From contig CAINTF010000218.1 of NCBI GenBank assembly GCA_903853285.1, positions 1 through 20,765 of the forward strand: a stretch of 20,765 bases of DNA, written 5' to 3'. How positions within the stretch are numbered: position 1 is the first letter of the stretch; each line of letters starts with the position of its first letter. This document shows positions 1 to 6,860 of this stretch, one piece after another. Origin of the DNA: an uncultured Acidimicrobium sp. GTDB taxonomy: Bacteria; Actinomycetota; Acidimicrobiia; Acidimicrobiales; Ilumatobacteraceae. The translations under genes were made by a program, and so were the position numbers. The notes under the pieces are model-generated. The model had not been told where the DNA came from and ran no database searches. It saw only the letters and a program-made list of their open reading frames with translations.

Positions 1-353
1 AAGTCTTTTCGCAAAACAGGTAGTGCAGTGGCAGCTCGAGCCTGTTGCAAATCATCGACCGAACCACCAAACGAAACATCGTCTGTGAGCACAGATAGAC
101 AACTTGCTGTACCGATTTCATATGCCCGCGCTAAATCATTTGCAATGATGCCCTCACGGAGCACGCCTTTTGATGGCGAGCGACGCTTGATCTCTGCAAT
201 TACCGCTAGCTGCTGTATTGAATCGGCACGCAATCTTTGAACGAAGCCCCTTGTTGGCCCTGCAAACTTTGCTTCTTCGATGAGTTGAGACAGTCGCCGA
301 GAATCAGATAGCGCCGTTTCTCTGTGGCGTTCAAGAATCTTGGCTAAATACAA
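1..353 (-). CDS. trpC: Indole-3-glycerol phosphate synthase, 5' part (runs off window edge)
   Basis: Converts carboxyphenylamino-deoxyribulose phosphate to indole-3-glycerol phosphate in cytosolic tryptophan synthesis. Only the first 117 or so residues are in the window. The translation shows the family's N-terminal pattern: [11 protein letters not shown] near the start, then [13 protein letters not shown] (the first beta strand with its catalytic Lys), [13 protein letters not shown], and LPVLRKDF at the window edge. The start is a TTG at 351-353. It is forced, because an in-frame TAG lies two codons upstream and no ATG or GTG precedes the homology. An AAAGG lies 10 nt before this TTG; an AGGAG abutting it is too close to act normally. 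The gene begins 3 nt after the ABM gene's stop codon, so coupled translation is likely. The family assignment is firm; the exact start is moderately sure. Confidence 0.93.
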   Translation of the reverse strand, partial: MYLAKILERHRETALSDSRRLSQLIEEAKFAGPTRGFVQRLRADSIQQLAVIAEIKRRSPSKGVLREGIIANDLARAYEIGTASCLSVLTDDVSFGGSVDDLQQARAATALPVLRKD

Positions 354-356
354 CTC

Positions 357-662
357 CTAGAGACCTTTGCCGCCTACTGGCTTCAAAAATGACATTTCTG
401 GTGCCCCATCGACGAAAGGAGCAAGTGACTTTGACCATGACGCGAATGCCGCACTTCCGGAATGCGCCTGCGCTGACGCATCGTCTGCATACAACTCGTA
501 AAACCACACAACGTTCTCATCGACGAGGTCGTGATGAAAAAGATAAGTCAGGGTTCCGGCTTCACCTTGAGCAGTCTCAAGACCAGGCTGAACGGCGGCC
601 GTCATCGCATCGCGTTGACCAGCCTTTACTCGGATCTTTACTGCCACTGCTACTTTGCTCAT
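357..662 (-). CDS. ABM-domain (antibiotic biosynthesis monooxygenase-like) protein
   Basis: A 101-residue single-domain protein of the dimeric alpha/beta-barrel ABM superfamily. The supporting pattern is an opening beta strand (VAVAVKIRVKAGQ), the central GTLTYLFHHDLVDENVVWFYELYADDASAQAH segment read in parts, and a closing strand near FLKPVGGKG. The E-x-Y followed by a helix with A-x-x-x-H is typical of YgiN/PG130-like members. Members include quinol monooxygenases and heme-degrading or purely structural proteins, so the substrate cannot be inferred. It is one of the few genes here with a well-spaced Shine-Dalgarno (AGGAG ending 6 nt before the ATG at 662). It lies 56 bp after glyS and 3 nt before trpC on the same strand, probably in one transcript. 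No signal peptide is seen. Confidence 0.8.
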   Translation of the reverse strand: MSKVAVAVKIRVKAGQRDAMTAAVQPGLETAQGEAGTLTYLFHHDLVDENVVWFYELYADDASAQAHSGSAAFASWSKSLAPFVDGAPEMSFLKPVGGKGL

Positions 663-718
663 GATGTGCTCCTATTGTCTGGTGTTTTTAATTTCGAATT
701 CGTGAAATTGTAATCGTA

Positions 719-2026
719 TTAGAAACCGATTTTGATGCGCAAGACATTTTCTAGATCGCTCAGCGCAACACGCTCTTGAGCAGTTGTGTCGCGTTCGCGA
801 ATTGTTACTGCTCCGTCTTCAAGTGAGTCAAAATCGACTGTTACGCAATACGGCGTACCGATCTCATCTTGACGCCTGTAGCGACGACCTATTGCTTGGG
901 TTTCGTCGAACTCACACATGTATCGCTTTGACAACTTCGAATAGATCTCTTTTGCTAGAGGCATCAATGTTTCTTTTTTGGATAACGGCAACACAGCAAC
1001 TTGATAAGGCGCAAGTCTTGGGTGCAATCGCAACACGGTGCGCGGTTCGTCATTGATCACATCTTCGTCGTAGGCCGCAAGTAAAAAGGCCGCCATCGTT
1101 CGATTGGCGCCGGCTGCTGGCTCCACGACAAACGGTACGTATCGCTCATTTGTAGTTTGATCGAAATAGTCAAGCTTCTGCTTCGAAAATTCTGCATGGC
1201 GTTTAAGATCAAAATCGGTGCGCTGCGCAATCCCCTCGAGCTCTCCCCAACCCCATGGAAACTTAAATTCAATGTCACTGGTGCCAGCTGAATAATGAGA
1301 CAACTCATCTGATGCGTGTGCGCGTAAACGCAACATGTCTGCAGGGATTCCGTACTCGATGTACCAGTTCATTCGTTCTTGACACCAGTACTCGTACCAC
1401 TTTGCGCTCTCTGCAGGTGGAACGAAGTATTCCATCTCCATCTGCTCAAATTCGCGAGTGCGGAAAATGAAGTTGCCTGGCGTGATCTCGTTGCGGAACG
1501 ATTTACCAACTTGTGCGATTCCGAATGGTGGCTTACGACGCGAAGTCTGCAACACGTTTGCAAAGTTGACAAACATACCCTGCGCAGTTTCTGGACGCAT
1601 ATACACGTCAGTGCCTTCACCCTCCACTGGGCCCGCGTGCGTCTTGAACATGAGGTTGAATGCACGCGCTTCGGTAAAAGTGCAGCCCTTCATCTTCTGT
1701 GGACAATCTCGGTCATCAAGTTGGTCTTCACGAAAACGCTTCTTGCAAACTGTGCAATCCACAAGAGGATCGCTGAAGTTGGCCAAGTGTCCGCTGGCCT
1801 CAAACACAGCGTGAGGTCCCAAAATTGCGGCATCAATCAGCATCACGTCATCACGTTCCTGAACCATCGCGCGAACCCAAGCGTCTTTAACGTTTCGCAA
1901 CATCAGAGAGCCAAGCGGACCGTAGTCATACGAAGAGCGAAAACCGCCATAGATTTCGGCACTTGGATAGACAAAACCTCGACGCTTGCAGAGGTTGACT
2001 ATTTGCTCAAGGTCGGACGCGGGCAT
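719..2026 (-). CDS. glyS: Glycine--tRNA ligase, single-chain homodimer type
   Basis: Class II aminoacyl-tRNA synthetase that charges tRNA-Gly in the cytosol. It is the eukaryote/archaea-like alpha2 form used by actinobacteria, not the alpha2beta2 form. At 435 residues it is slightly short for the group. Visible elements are the N-terminal YGPLGSLMLRNVKDAW region (motif 1), an insertion with cysteines at 91, 94, 108 and 115 that may bind metal, ARAFNLMF, MRPETAQGMFVNF, motif 2 with FRNEITP then RTREFEQMEMEYF, and motif 3 EPAAGANRTMAAF. The C-terminal anticodon-binding domain starts near LAPYQVAVLPL. Motif 3 has Asn where GVDR or GADR is common. The ATG at 2026 has no Shine-Dalgarno, but a TAGTCT hexamer ends 6 nt upstream, fitting a leaderless message. 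The gene follows recO after 71 bp. Confidence 0.97.
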   Translation of the reverse strand: MPASDLEQIVNLCKRRGFVYPSAEIYGGFRSSYDYGPLGSLMLRNVKDAWVRAMVQERDDVMLIDAAILGPHAVFEASGHLANFSDPLVDCTVCKKRFREDQLDDRDCPQKMKGCTFTEARAFNLMFKTHAGPVEGEGTDVYMRPETAQGMFVNFANVLQTSRRKPPFGIAQVGKSFRNEITPGNFIFRTREFEQMEMEYFVPPAESAKWYEYWCQERMNWYIEYGIPADMLRLRAHASDELSHYSAGTSDIEFKFPWGWGELEGIAQRTDFDLKRHAEFSKQKLDYFDQTTNERYVPFVVEPAAGANRTMAAFLLAAYDEDVINDEPRTVLRLHPRLAPYQVAVLPLSKKETLMPLAKEIYSKLSKRYMCEFDETQAIGRRYRRQDEIGTPYCVTVDFDSLEDGAVTIRERDTTAQERVALSDLENVLRIKIGF

Positions 2027-2032
2027 TGATAC

Positions 2033-2038
2033 AGACTA
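2033..2038 (-). promoter_or_regulatory. Putative -10 element of glyS
   Basis: TAGTCT (TANNNT form) reads toward glyS and is followed by 6 nt and then the ATG. This places transcription start at or next to the start codon. No good -35 hexamer is seen. Confidence 0.5.
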
Positions 2039-2064
2039 CAACCCGTTACATATCCAAACTTGTC

Positions 2065-2094
2065 ACGTTTACTTATTACGTTTACTTATTACGT
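2065..2094. repeat. 13-bp direct repeat, 2.3 copies, upstream of glyS
   Basis: The unit ACGTTTACTTATT occurs perfectly at 2065-2077 and 2078-2090, followed by a further ACGT. It fills most of the 71-bp gap between recO and glyS and lies upstream of the putative glyS -10. It could be an operator, an A/T-rich UP-like element, or simple replication slippage. Confidence 0.85.
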
Positions 2095-2097
2095 CTT

Positions 2098-2814
2098 TTA
2101 GCCACGCTCGAACATTGCAACAGAACGAAGCCGTCTTTCAATATGGTGCTCCATCGATTGCGTAGCCAAATGAGTAATTTCAGCAGTTGCGGGTGTGGCT
2201 GCTTGAGCGAGGGCAGAATTAAGTTGTCCTCCCAAAACCTGTTGTAAGAGCAAAATTGCGCTTTGGCTCATCGATACCCCCGTGCGACATTCTTTACACT
2301 GCACTCCGCCTTGAATCATGTCGAAAGCCACAAGAGGAGCATCAGAGTTGCAAGTGACGCAGCGATCCATCTGCGGACAGACACCTTCAGCAGCCAGGAG
2401 CTTCCAATAAAAAGCCGCAAGAACCAAAGGAGATGCATGTTGGGCAAGTGCATTCAGTGCGCCAACCAACATTCGATACAGATGCGGAGAAGGCTGCCGA
2501 TCATCGGCGATCATGTCGACCGCCTCCAGCATTGAGAGACCCTGAGTCAATCGGTCCAAGTCAGCATGCAACGGAGCCGAGGATTCGATCAGTTCAACCT
2601 GGTTGACGGTGTCGAGGTCTTTGCCCTTATACAACAACACTTCAACATGACTTAACACCTCAAGTCGCGCACCAATTTTTGATTTAGTTTTGCGTACACC
2701 TTTGGCGACGGCTCTGACCTTTCCGTGATCTTGGGTCATCATCACAATGATGCGGTCAGCCTCGCCAAGTTTGTACGTACGAAGCACCACACCTTTATCG
2801 CGATACTGGTTCAT
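2098..2814 (-). CDS. recO: DNA repair protein RecO
   Basis: RecO (238 residues) helps load RecA at single-stranded gaps in the RecFOR pathway and binds SSB and DNA. The N-terminal OB fold is recognised from YRDKGVVLRTYKLGEADRI and the VRAVAKGVRKTKSK segment. An all-helical middle follows. Then comes the zinc-finger pattern with Cys152-x2-Cys155 and Cys173-x2-Cys176, where the family usually carries CxxC...CxxC. Its ATG overlaps the stop codon of the upstream UppS-like gene (ATGA at 2811-2814), so the two are very likely translated in a coupled manner. recO next to a uppS-family gene is a common arrangement in actinobacteria; here the neighbour is the degenerate paralogue, not the catalytic one. 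Confidence 0.95.
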   Translation of the reverse strand: MNQYRDKGVVLRTYKLGEADRIIVMMTQDHGKVRAVAKGVRKTKSKIGARLEVLSHVEVLLYKGKDLDTVNQVELIESSAPLHADLDRLTQGLSMLEAVDMIADDRQPSPHLYRMLVGALNALAQHASPLVLAAFYWKLLAAEGVCPQMDRCVTCNSDAPLVAFDMIQGGVQCKECRTGVSMSQSAILLLQQVLGGQLNSALAQAATPATAEITHLATQSMEHHIERRLRSVAMFERG

Positions 2815-3440
2815 GAGTCAACACCACCAAATCGCCGATCTCTTCGCTGAAAGTCACTGATTGCCATCTGCACATGTTCAACATTGCACTTTCGCCAAGA
2901 CACATCCAAAAATACAAGCTCGCTATAGCTCAGTTCCCACATCAAGCTTGGAGGCATCTGGGTTGGAGAACCGAAAATCAAAATCAAATCGGGGTCAACA
3001 AAACCTGGCGGCAACATCACCGACCGCAGGGTTTCTTCACTAATTTCTTTTTCTTGACGAGTAGACGCACTTTCGCCAGTGAAACGATTCAATGCCTGTG
3101 CAAATCTCTCCCTGCCATCCGCGCACAGGTCAACAACGACTACCAAGCCATCCTTCGCAATGTACGAAATTCGATTTCCACTGCGTTGTCCTCCGCATGC
3201 AGATAAAACCGTTGCCGCAATCTCATCTTCAGAAAAACCAGAACCCGCATAAGGGCACACTGTCAACCAACGAGCACCAGATTCGTGTACTGAATCGACA
3301 AACGTGTCGAGCTGCTGTTTCCATTCGCCAACACTTGCCTGACCCCACTCTTGCAAGGTCCCCCCGCATACCAACACGTGCGACAGACCGCCTTCGCTAG
3401 AGGATTGGCCGTGAGTTTTACTTGTAGTCCTCTTGGCCAT
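2811..3440 (-). CDS. Degenerate UppS paralogue, NgBR/Nus1-like accessory subunit candidate
   Basis: 209 residues, clearly of the cis-prenyltransferase (UppS) fold but lacking the catalytic residues. HVLVCGGTLQEW (21-32) aligns with HVAIIMDGNGRW of E. coli UppS, with Gly27 in place of the catalytic Asp. The FSSENW loop is reduced to PYAGSG. DPDLILIFGSP (149-159) replaces the diphosphate-binding RTGGEHR segment. The C-terminal part is well conserved: MWELSYSELVFLDVSW keeps Glu174 (E. coli Glu213 position), and the protein ends QRRDRRFGGVDS. This is the pattern of eukaryotic NgBR/Nus1, which has DPDLVLKFG there and ends in an RLG motif. A longer reading from 3704 would overlap uppS without homology, so I start at the ATG at 3440. 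The AGAGGG abutting it is not a spaced ribosome site; TGC-GACAAT 6 nt upstream suggests leaderless transcription. Proposed role: non-catalytic partner of the divergent UppS. Confidence 0.85.
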   Translation of the reverse strand: MAKRTTSKTHGQSSSEGGLSHVLVCGGTLQEWGQASVGEWKQQLDTFVDSVHESGARWLTVCPYAGSGFSEDEIAATVLSACGGQRSGNRISYIAKDGLVVVVDLCADGRERFAQALNRFTGESASTRQEKEISEETLRSVMLPPGFVDPDLILIFGSPTQMPPSLMWELSYSELVFLDVSWRKCNVEHVQMAISDFQRRDRRFGGVDS

Positions 3441-3446
3441 CCCTCT

Positions 3447-3452
3447 ATTGTC
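3447..3452 (-). promoter_or_regulatory. Putative extended -10 of the UppS-like/recO operon
   Basis: GACAAT preceded by TGC (extended -10) lies 6 nt before the ATG at 3440. It sits in the very short gap between the two divergent cis-prenyltransferase genes. Confidence 0.5.
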
Positions 3453-3463
3453 GCATGAACCCT

Positions 3464-3469
3464 TACGAT
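3464..3469 (+). promoter_or_regulatory. Possible -10 element of uppS
   Basis: TACGAT fits TANNNT and lies 10 nt before the ATG at 3480. If it is used, transcription would begin downstream of the ATG at 3468, making 3480 the true start. It is less well placed than the other -10 candidates in this window. Confidence 0.35.
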
Positions 3470-4169
3470 GGTGCTTCCAATGAATTCGACTCCTTCCAAC
3501 CACGGCCCTCATGTCGCTTGCATCATGGACGGCAATGGGCGCTGGGCCAAACGCCGTGGATTGCCTCGCACCGCAGGGCATACCGCAGGCGAAGAAAATC
3601 TTGCCGAAGTGGTTCGTATTGCTTCCGCTCGAGGCGTTGCCTATCTCACAGTTTTTGGCTTCTCTACGGAGAACTGGGTGCGACCTAAAGCTGAAGTTCG
3701 ACACATTCTGTCACTACACAAAAGACTCTTCGGACGTATTGAAGAGCTCAATGCAAATAACGTGCGTATCAACTGGATCGGTCGACCATTCGACGAGCCA
3801 GGCGCGCGAACTCCTGCCTTCGTTCAACGTGCAATTCGTCAAGCTATTTCGGATACCGCTGCAAACACTGGAATGGTGCTGACTGTTGCTTTTGACTATG
3901 GCAGTCGGGCCGAGCTTCTGCGGGCTGCGCAACTGAGCATTAGCGAATCCATTAGCGGGATACCCATCACTACCCTCAATGTGCAATCGCATCTTTATAG
4001 TCCCGAATTACCTGATGTCGATTTATTGATTCGTACATCTGGCGAAAGTCGCATATCCAATTTCTTGCTGTGGCAGATCTCCAAAGCAAAGGTCTACTTC
4101 ACCGAACGCTCTTGGCCCGACCTTGATGCAAACGAAATAGATGCAGCATTGGCGTTAATCCGCCAGTGA
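3468..4169 (+). CDS. uppS: Undecaprenyl diphosphate synthase, catalytic-type, C-terminally short
   Basis: Condenses isopentenyl diphosphate units in cis to make the C55 lipid carrier for peptidoglycan. Conserved residues: CIMDGNGRWAKRRG with catalytic Asp21, GHTAG (37-41), FGFSTENWVRP (63-73), and DLLIRTSGESRISNFLLWQ with Arg189 and Arg195. Two features are abnormal. Lys208 (SKAKVYF) replaces the Mg-site Glu213 of E. coli (AYAELYF), and the protein stops at ALALIRQ, lacking the usual RERRFGG tail. Neither shifted frame beyond the stop encodes that tail, so a simple frameshift is not the cause. Human DHDDS is altered in the same two places. At 233 residues (229 from the alternative ATG at 3480, which is equally plausible) it is shorter than E. 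coli's 253. It is divergent from the NgBR-like gene and overlaps dinG by GTGA. Confidence 0.93.
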   Translation: MVLPMNSTPSNHGPHVACIMDGNGRWAKRRGLPRTAGHTAGEENLAEVVRIASARGVAYLTVFGFSTENWVRPKAEVRHILSLHKRLFGRIEELNANNVRINWIGRPFDEPGARTPAFVQRAIRQAISDTAANTGMVLTVAFDYGSRAELLRAAQLSISESISGIPITTLNVQSHLYSPELPDVDLLIRTSGESRISNFLLWQISKAKVYFTERSWPDLDANEIDAALALIRQ

Positions 4170-6061
4170 GTGATAAAGAGATCCAGCGCAAGACGCTTTC
4201 GCTCCTGCACACTGTCACTGCGGCGTTACCTCATGCCGAGGAACGACAAGGCCAAAATGAGATGGCTGTTGCGATCGCCCTCGCCGTCGACTCCAAACGG
4301 CACCTGATTGTTCAAGCAGGTACCGGAACCGGAAAGACTCTTGGTTATCTTGTTCCGCTCATCGCTTCCGGAAAGCGAGTTGTCGTCTCTACCTATACGA
4401 AAGCGTTGCAGGATCAGCTTGCTGCGAACGATCTGCCTTTGCTGTCTGATGTGCTGGGCAAGGAACTCAACCGTCATATCTCCTGGGCGGTACTCAAGGG
4501 GCGTAGTAACTACATCTGCGCTCAGCGAGTTGACGAAATCGCAAACCCGAAGCATTCGAAGCTTGACCTCGAAACCACTCCAGCGAAGGTCACCAAAGAA
4601 ATTGCTCAACTCACCGAATGGGCTGCACAAACAGAATCCGGCGATCAAGGTGACTTGACGTGGAGCCCAAGCGATCAAGCATGGCGCATGGTCAGTGTGG
4701 GCAGCGACGAATGCCCGGGCGCACAACGATGTCCCGCAGGATCACGGTGCTTTGCAGAGCGCGCTCGCGACAAGGCAGCAGATGCAGATGTCATCGTCGT
4801 GAACACACATATCTACGGACTACACATTGCAACCGGAGGCGCGCTTCTGCCTGAACATGAAGTTGTGGTCTTCGATGAAGCACATCAGCTAGAAGACGTC
4901 ATCAGTGCATCAGTCAGCACCGAAATTGGACCAGGTCGAGTCAATGCAGTTGCGGCGTCGCTGCGCGCAATCATTCGCGATGACGCTATGAGCGGATCAC
5001 TCAACCAAATCGCTCACGAGTTGCACACCCAACTAGCCCCGTTTGTCGACAAACGGCTCACCATGCCACTTCCCGACGGCATTCAGAACGGACTCATCGA
5101 TCTGCGCCTCAAAATTGACTCAGCCCTTGAGATGCTGCGAAGTATCAGCACAAAGGATGAATCGACCAAGCAACGAGCGCTACGCGCGCAAACCCTGTCG
5201 ACACGTCTGATCGATTCCATCGATATATCACTCATGGAGTTAAAGGGTCGGGTGGCGTTTGTGAGTGGCTCGAAAGACAGACCTGTTCTAGAGATTGCAC
5301 CACTCGACGTTGGTCCATCCTTGATAGAAAATGTTTGGAATCAACGCACCGCAATTCTCACCAGTGCCACTATTCCATTATCGCTCCCAAATCGAATTGG
5401 ACTCGCCGAAGATTCCGTAGATGTTATTGATGTAGGTAGTCCGTTCGATTACGAACAGAGCCTGCTCTACTGCGCCAAGCAACTTCCCGAACCAAATAGT
5501 CCTTTGCGAGACGAGGCTCTTCATAATGAGATAGAGCGTTTGATCATTGCAGCAGGCGGCAGAACGCTTGCACTCTTCACGACATACCGAGCAATGCACT
5601 TGGCCGCTGACGAAATGGCAAAGCGATTGCCTTTTGCCATTTTGCGTCAAGACGATTTGCCAAAAATGGCACTCATCAATGCCTTTGCAGCCGATGAATC
5701 AACATGTCTCTTTGCAACTGCAGGATTCTTCCAAGGGGTTGATGTCCCCGGACGCACATTGAGCCTTGTCATAATTGACAAAATTCCATTCCCGAGACCA
5801 GACGAACCTCTATTAAGTGCGAGGCGAGATGTGATCGGACGGTACTACTTCAACGAGATAGATATCCCACTTGCTGCCACACAACTAGCACAAGCATCAG
5901 GTCGTCTCATCCGTGCGCAATCAGATCGCGGAGTTGTAGCAATACTCGACCCACGGCTTGCAACGAAGGGCTACGGCAAAACCCTGGTTGCCACGTTGCC
6001 GCCAATGCCACGCACAGTCGATCTTGAAGAAGCAGAGAGTTTTCTACGCAGCCTTGCGTAA
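4166..6061 (+). CDS. dinG: DinG-family ATP-dependent DNA helicase (XPD-like, Fe-S)
   Basis: Superfamily 2 helicase of 631 residues with 5'-3' polarity expected from the family, acting in DNA repair and removal of DNA-RNA structures. Motif I is AGTGTGKT (51-58) and motif II is DEAH (237-240). The four cysteines typical of the Fe-S domain are Cys118, Cys183, Cys189 and Cys195, arranged as in XPD/DinG. Later motifs include FATAGFFQGVDVPG, VIIDKIPFPRPDEP and the motif VI segment QASGRLIRAQSDRG. Translation starts at GTG 4166, which overlaps the uppS stop codon in GTGA, so the two genes are coupled. No exonuclease domain is fused at the N terminus. The downstream response-regulator gene converges, with only 12 bp between the stop codons. 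Confidence 0.93.
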   Translation: MSDKEIQRKTLSLLHTVTAALPHAEERQGQNEMAVAIALAVDSKRHLIVQAGTGTGKTLGYLVPLIASGKRVVVSTYTKALQDQLAANDLPLLSDVLGKELNRHISWAVLKGRSNYICAQRVDEIANPKHSKLDLETTPAKVTKEIAQLTEWAAQTESGDQGDLTWSPSDQAWRMVSVGSDECPGAQRCPAGSRCFAERARDKAADADVIVVNTHIYGLHIATGGALLPEHEVVVFDEAHQLEDVISASVSTEIGPGRVNAVAASLRAIIRDDAMSGSLNQIAHELHTQLAPFVDKRLTMPLPDGIQNGLIDLRLKIDSALEMLRSISTKDESTKQRALRAQTLSTRLIDSIDISLMELKGRVAFVSGSKDRPVLEIAPLDVGPSLIENVWNQRTAILTSATIPLSLPNRIGLAEDSVDVIDVGSPFDYEQSLLYCAKQLPEPNSPLRDEALHNEIERLIIAAGGRTLALFTTYRAMHLAADEMAKRLPFAILRQDDLPKMALINAFAADESTCLFATAGFFQGVDVPGRTLSLVIIDKIPFPRPDEPLLSARRDVIGRYYFNEIDIPLAATQLAQASGRLIRAQSDRGVVAILDPRLATKGYGKTLVATLPPMPRTVDLEEAESFLRSLA

Positions 6062-6073
6062 TATCACTTATTT

Positions 6074-6769
6074 TTACTTAGCAACCAACTTGTAACCCAT
6101 GCCATGCACCGTTTGGATAATTGATGGATTCATCGGTTGCTCTTCGATTTTTACACGCAGACGTCGGATATGTGCATCAACCAAACGTGAATCTCCGAGA
6201 TACTCATACCCCCACACTCGCTCAAGCAGCTGATCTCGCGACATCACCATTCCCGGATGATCCGCAAATTCACACAACAAATTGAATTCGGTCTTAGTCA
6301 AACTCAACTCGACACCGTCTTTATGTACGACATTGAGCTGCCTATTGAGCTCAACATCGCCAAATCGTTGAACATGCACTCCTCCACCTACTACATGAGG
6401 TTCAACAAACTGTTTCCGTCGCAATGCAGCACGAATTCTTGCTGCTAGTTCTTTTGCAACAACAGGTTTGGTCACATAATCATCTGCACCAGCCTCTAGA
6501 CCAGCTACGAGATCATGCGTATCTGTCTGTGCAGTAACCATGATGATTGGCACAATTGAGTGCTGGCGTATCTGTCGGCAAACTTCAAAACCCGAAATAT
6601 CTGGAAGTCGAAGGTCGAGCAAAACGAGATCGGGGGTATTTTCTGCAAACTTTGCAAGCCCGTCAGCTCCATCCTTAGCTTCGCGAACCGTGTAACCCTC
6701 ATCTTCAAGGGCCAGGCGCAATGCGGTTCGAATCGCCGTGTCATCTTCGATAAAGAGCAACGAATGCAT
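6074..6769 (-). CDS. OmpR/PhoB-family response regulator, MtrA-like
   Basis: 231-residue DNA-binding response regulator. The receiver domain (about 1-120) has the acidic pocket Glu8-Asp9-Asp10, phospho-acceptor Asp52 in LVLLDLRLP, switch residue Thr79 and Lys101 in VTKPV. The C-terminal winged helix (about 135-231) shows ELSLTKTEFNLLCEFADHPG, LLERVWGYEY, SRLVDAHIRRLRVKIE and VHGMGYKLV. The sequence resembles MtrA more than PhoB by eye, for example TDTHDLVAGLEAGADDYVTKP. In mycobacteria mtrA, mtrB and lpqB run in one direction. Here the regulator is divergent from a kinase and GerMN lipoprotein of the MtrB/LpqB kind, with 167 bp between them, so partnership is inferred from context. A CAGACT hexamer 6 nt before the ATG suggests a leaderless message. 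Confidence 0.92.
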   Translation of the reverse strand: MHSLLFIEDDTAIRTALRLALEDEGYTVREAKDGADGLAKFAENTPDLVLLDLRLPDISGFEVCRQIRQHSIVPIIMVTAQTDTHDLVAGLEAGADDYVTKPVVAKELAARIRAALRRKQFVEPHVVGGGVHVQRFGDVELNRQLNVVHKDGVELSLTKTEFNLLCEFADHPGMVMSRDQLLERVWGYEYLGDSRLVDAHIRRLRVKIEEQPMNPSIIQTVHGMGYKLVAK

Positions 6770-6775
6770 GCAAGT

Positions 6776-6781
6776 AGTCTG
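6776..6781 (-). promoter_or_regulatory. Putative -10 element of the response-regulator gene
   Basis: CAGACT (nAnnnT) lies 6 nt before the ATG at 6769. There is no TGn extension and no clear -35, so it is one of the weaker examples. Confidence 0.35.
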
Positions 6782-6860
6782 CCTGAAACAAACAAATTGT
6801 TACTAAAAACGCACAAAATAGGCGTCTGAGAGTCAAATCACTCCACAACAATGAAGCCAT

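Noticed and set aside
690..709. Inverted repeat AATTTC...GAAATT between glyS and the ABM gene as a terminator
   Set aside because: The 6-bp A/T-rich arms are weak, and the minus strand continues with A, not T, residues; the downstream gene probably remains in the same transcript.
1379..2029. 216-codon plus-strand open frame opposite glyS
   Set aside because: No family features, and it is fully antisense to a firmly identified gene.
3441..3446. AGAGGG as a ribosome binding site for the UppS-like gene (and the similar purine runs before menD, the kinase gene and trpC)
   Set aside because: They abut the start codon with no spacer, which is not compatible with normal anti-Shine-Dalgarno pairing; the -10 position explains these starts better.
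3441..3704. 88-residue N-terminal extension of the UppS-like protein (open frame to 3704)
   Set aside because: It runs antisense through the start of uppS, shows no resemblance to the UppS N terminus, and the recognisable domain begins soon after the ATG at 3440.
4150..4200. A frameshift hiding the missing RERRFGG tail of uppS
   Set aside because: I read the other two frames past the stop: one hits TGA within four codons, the other is the dinG start. Neither encodes the tail.
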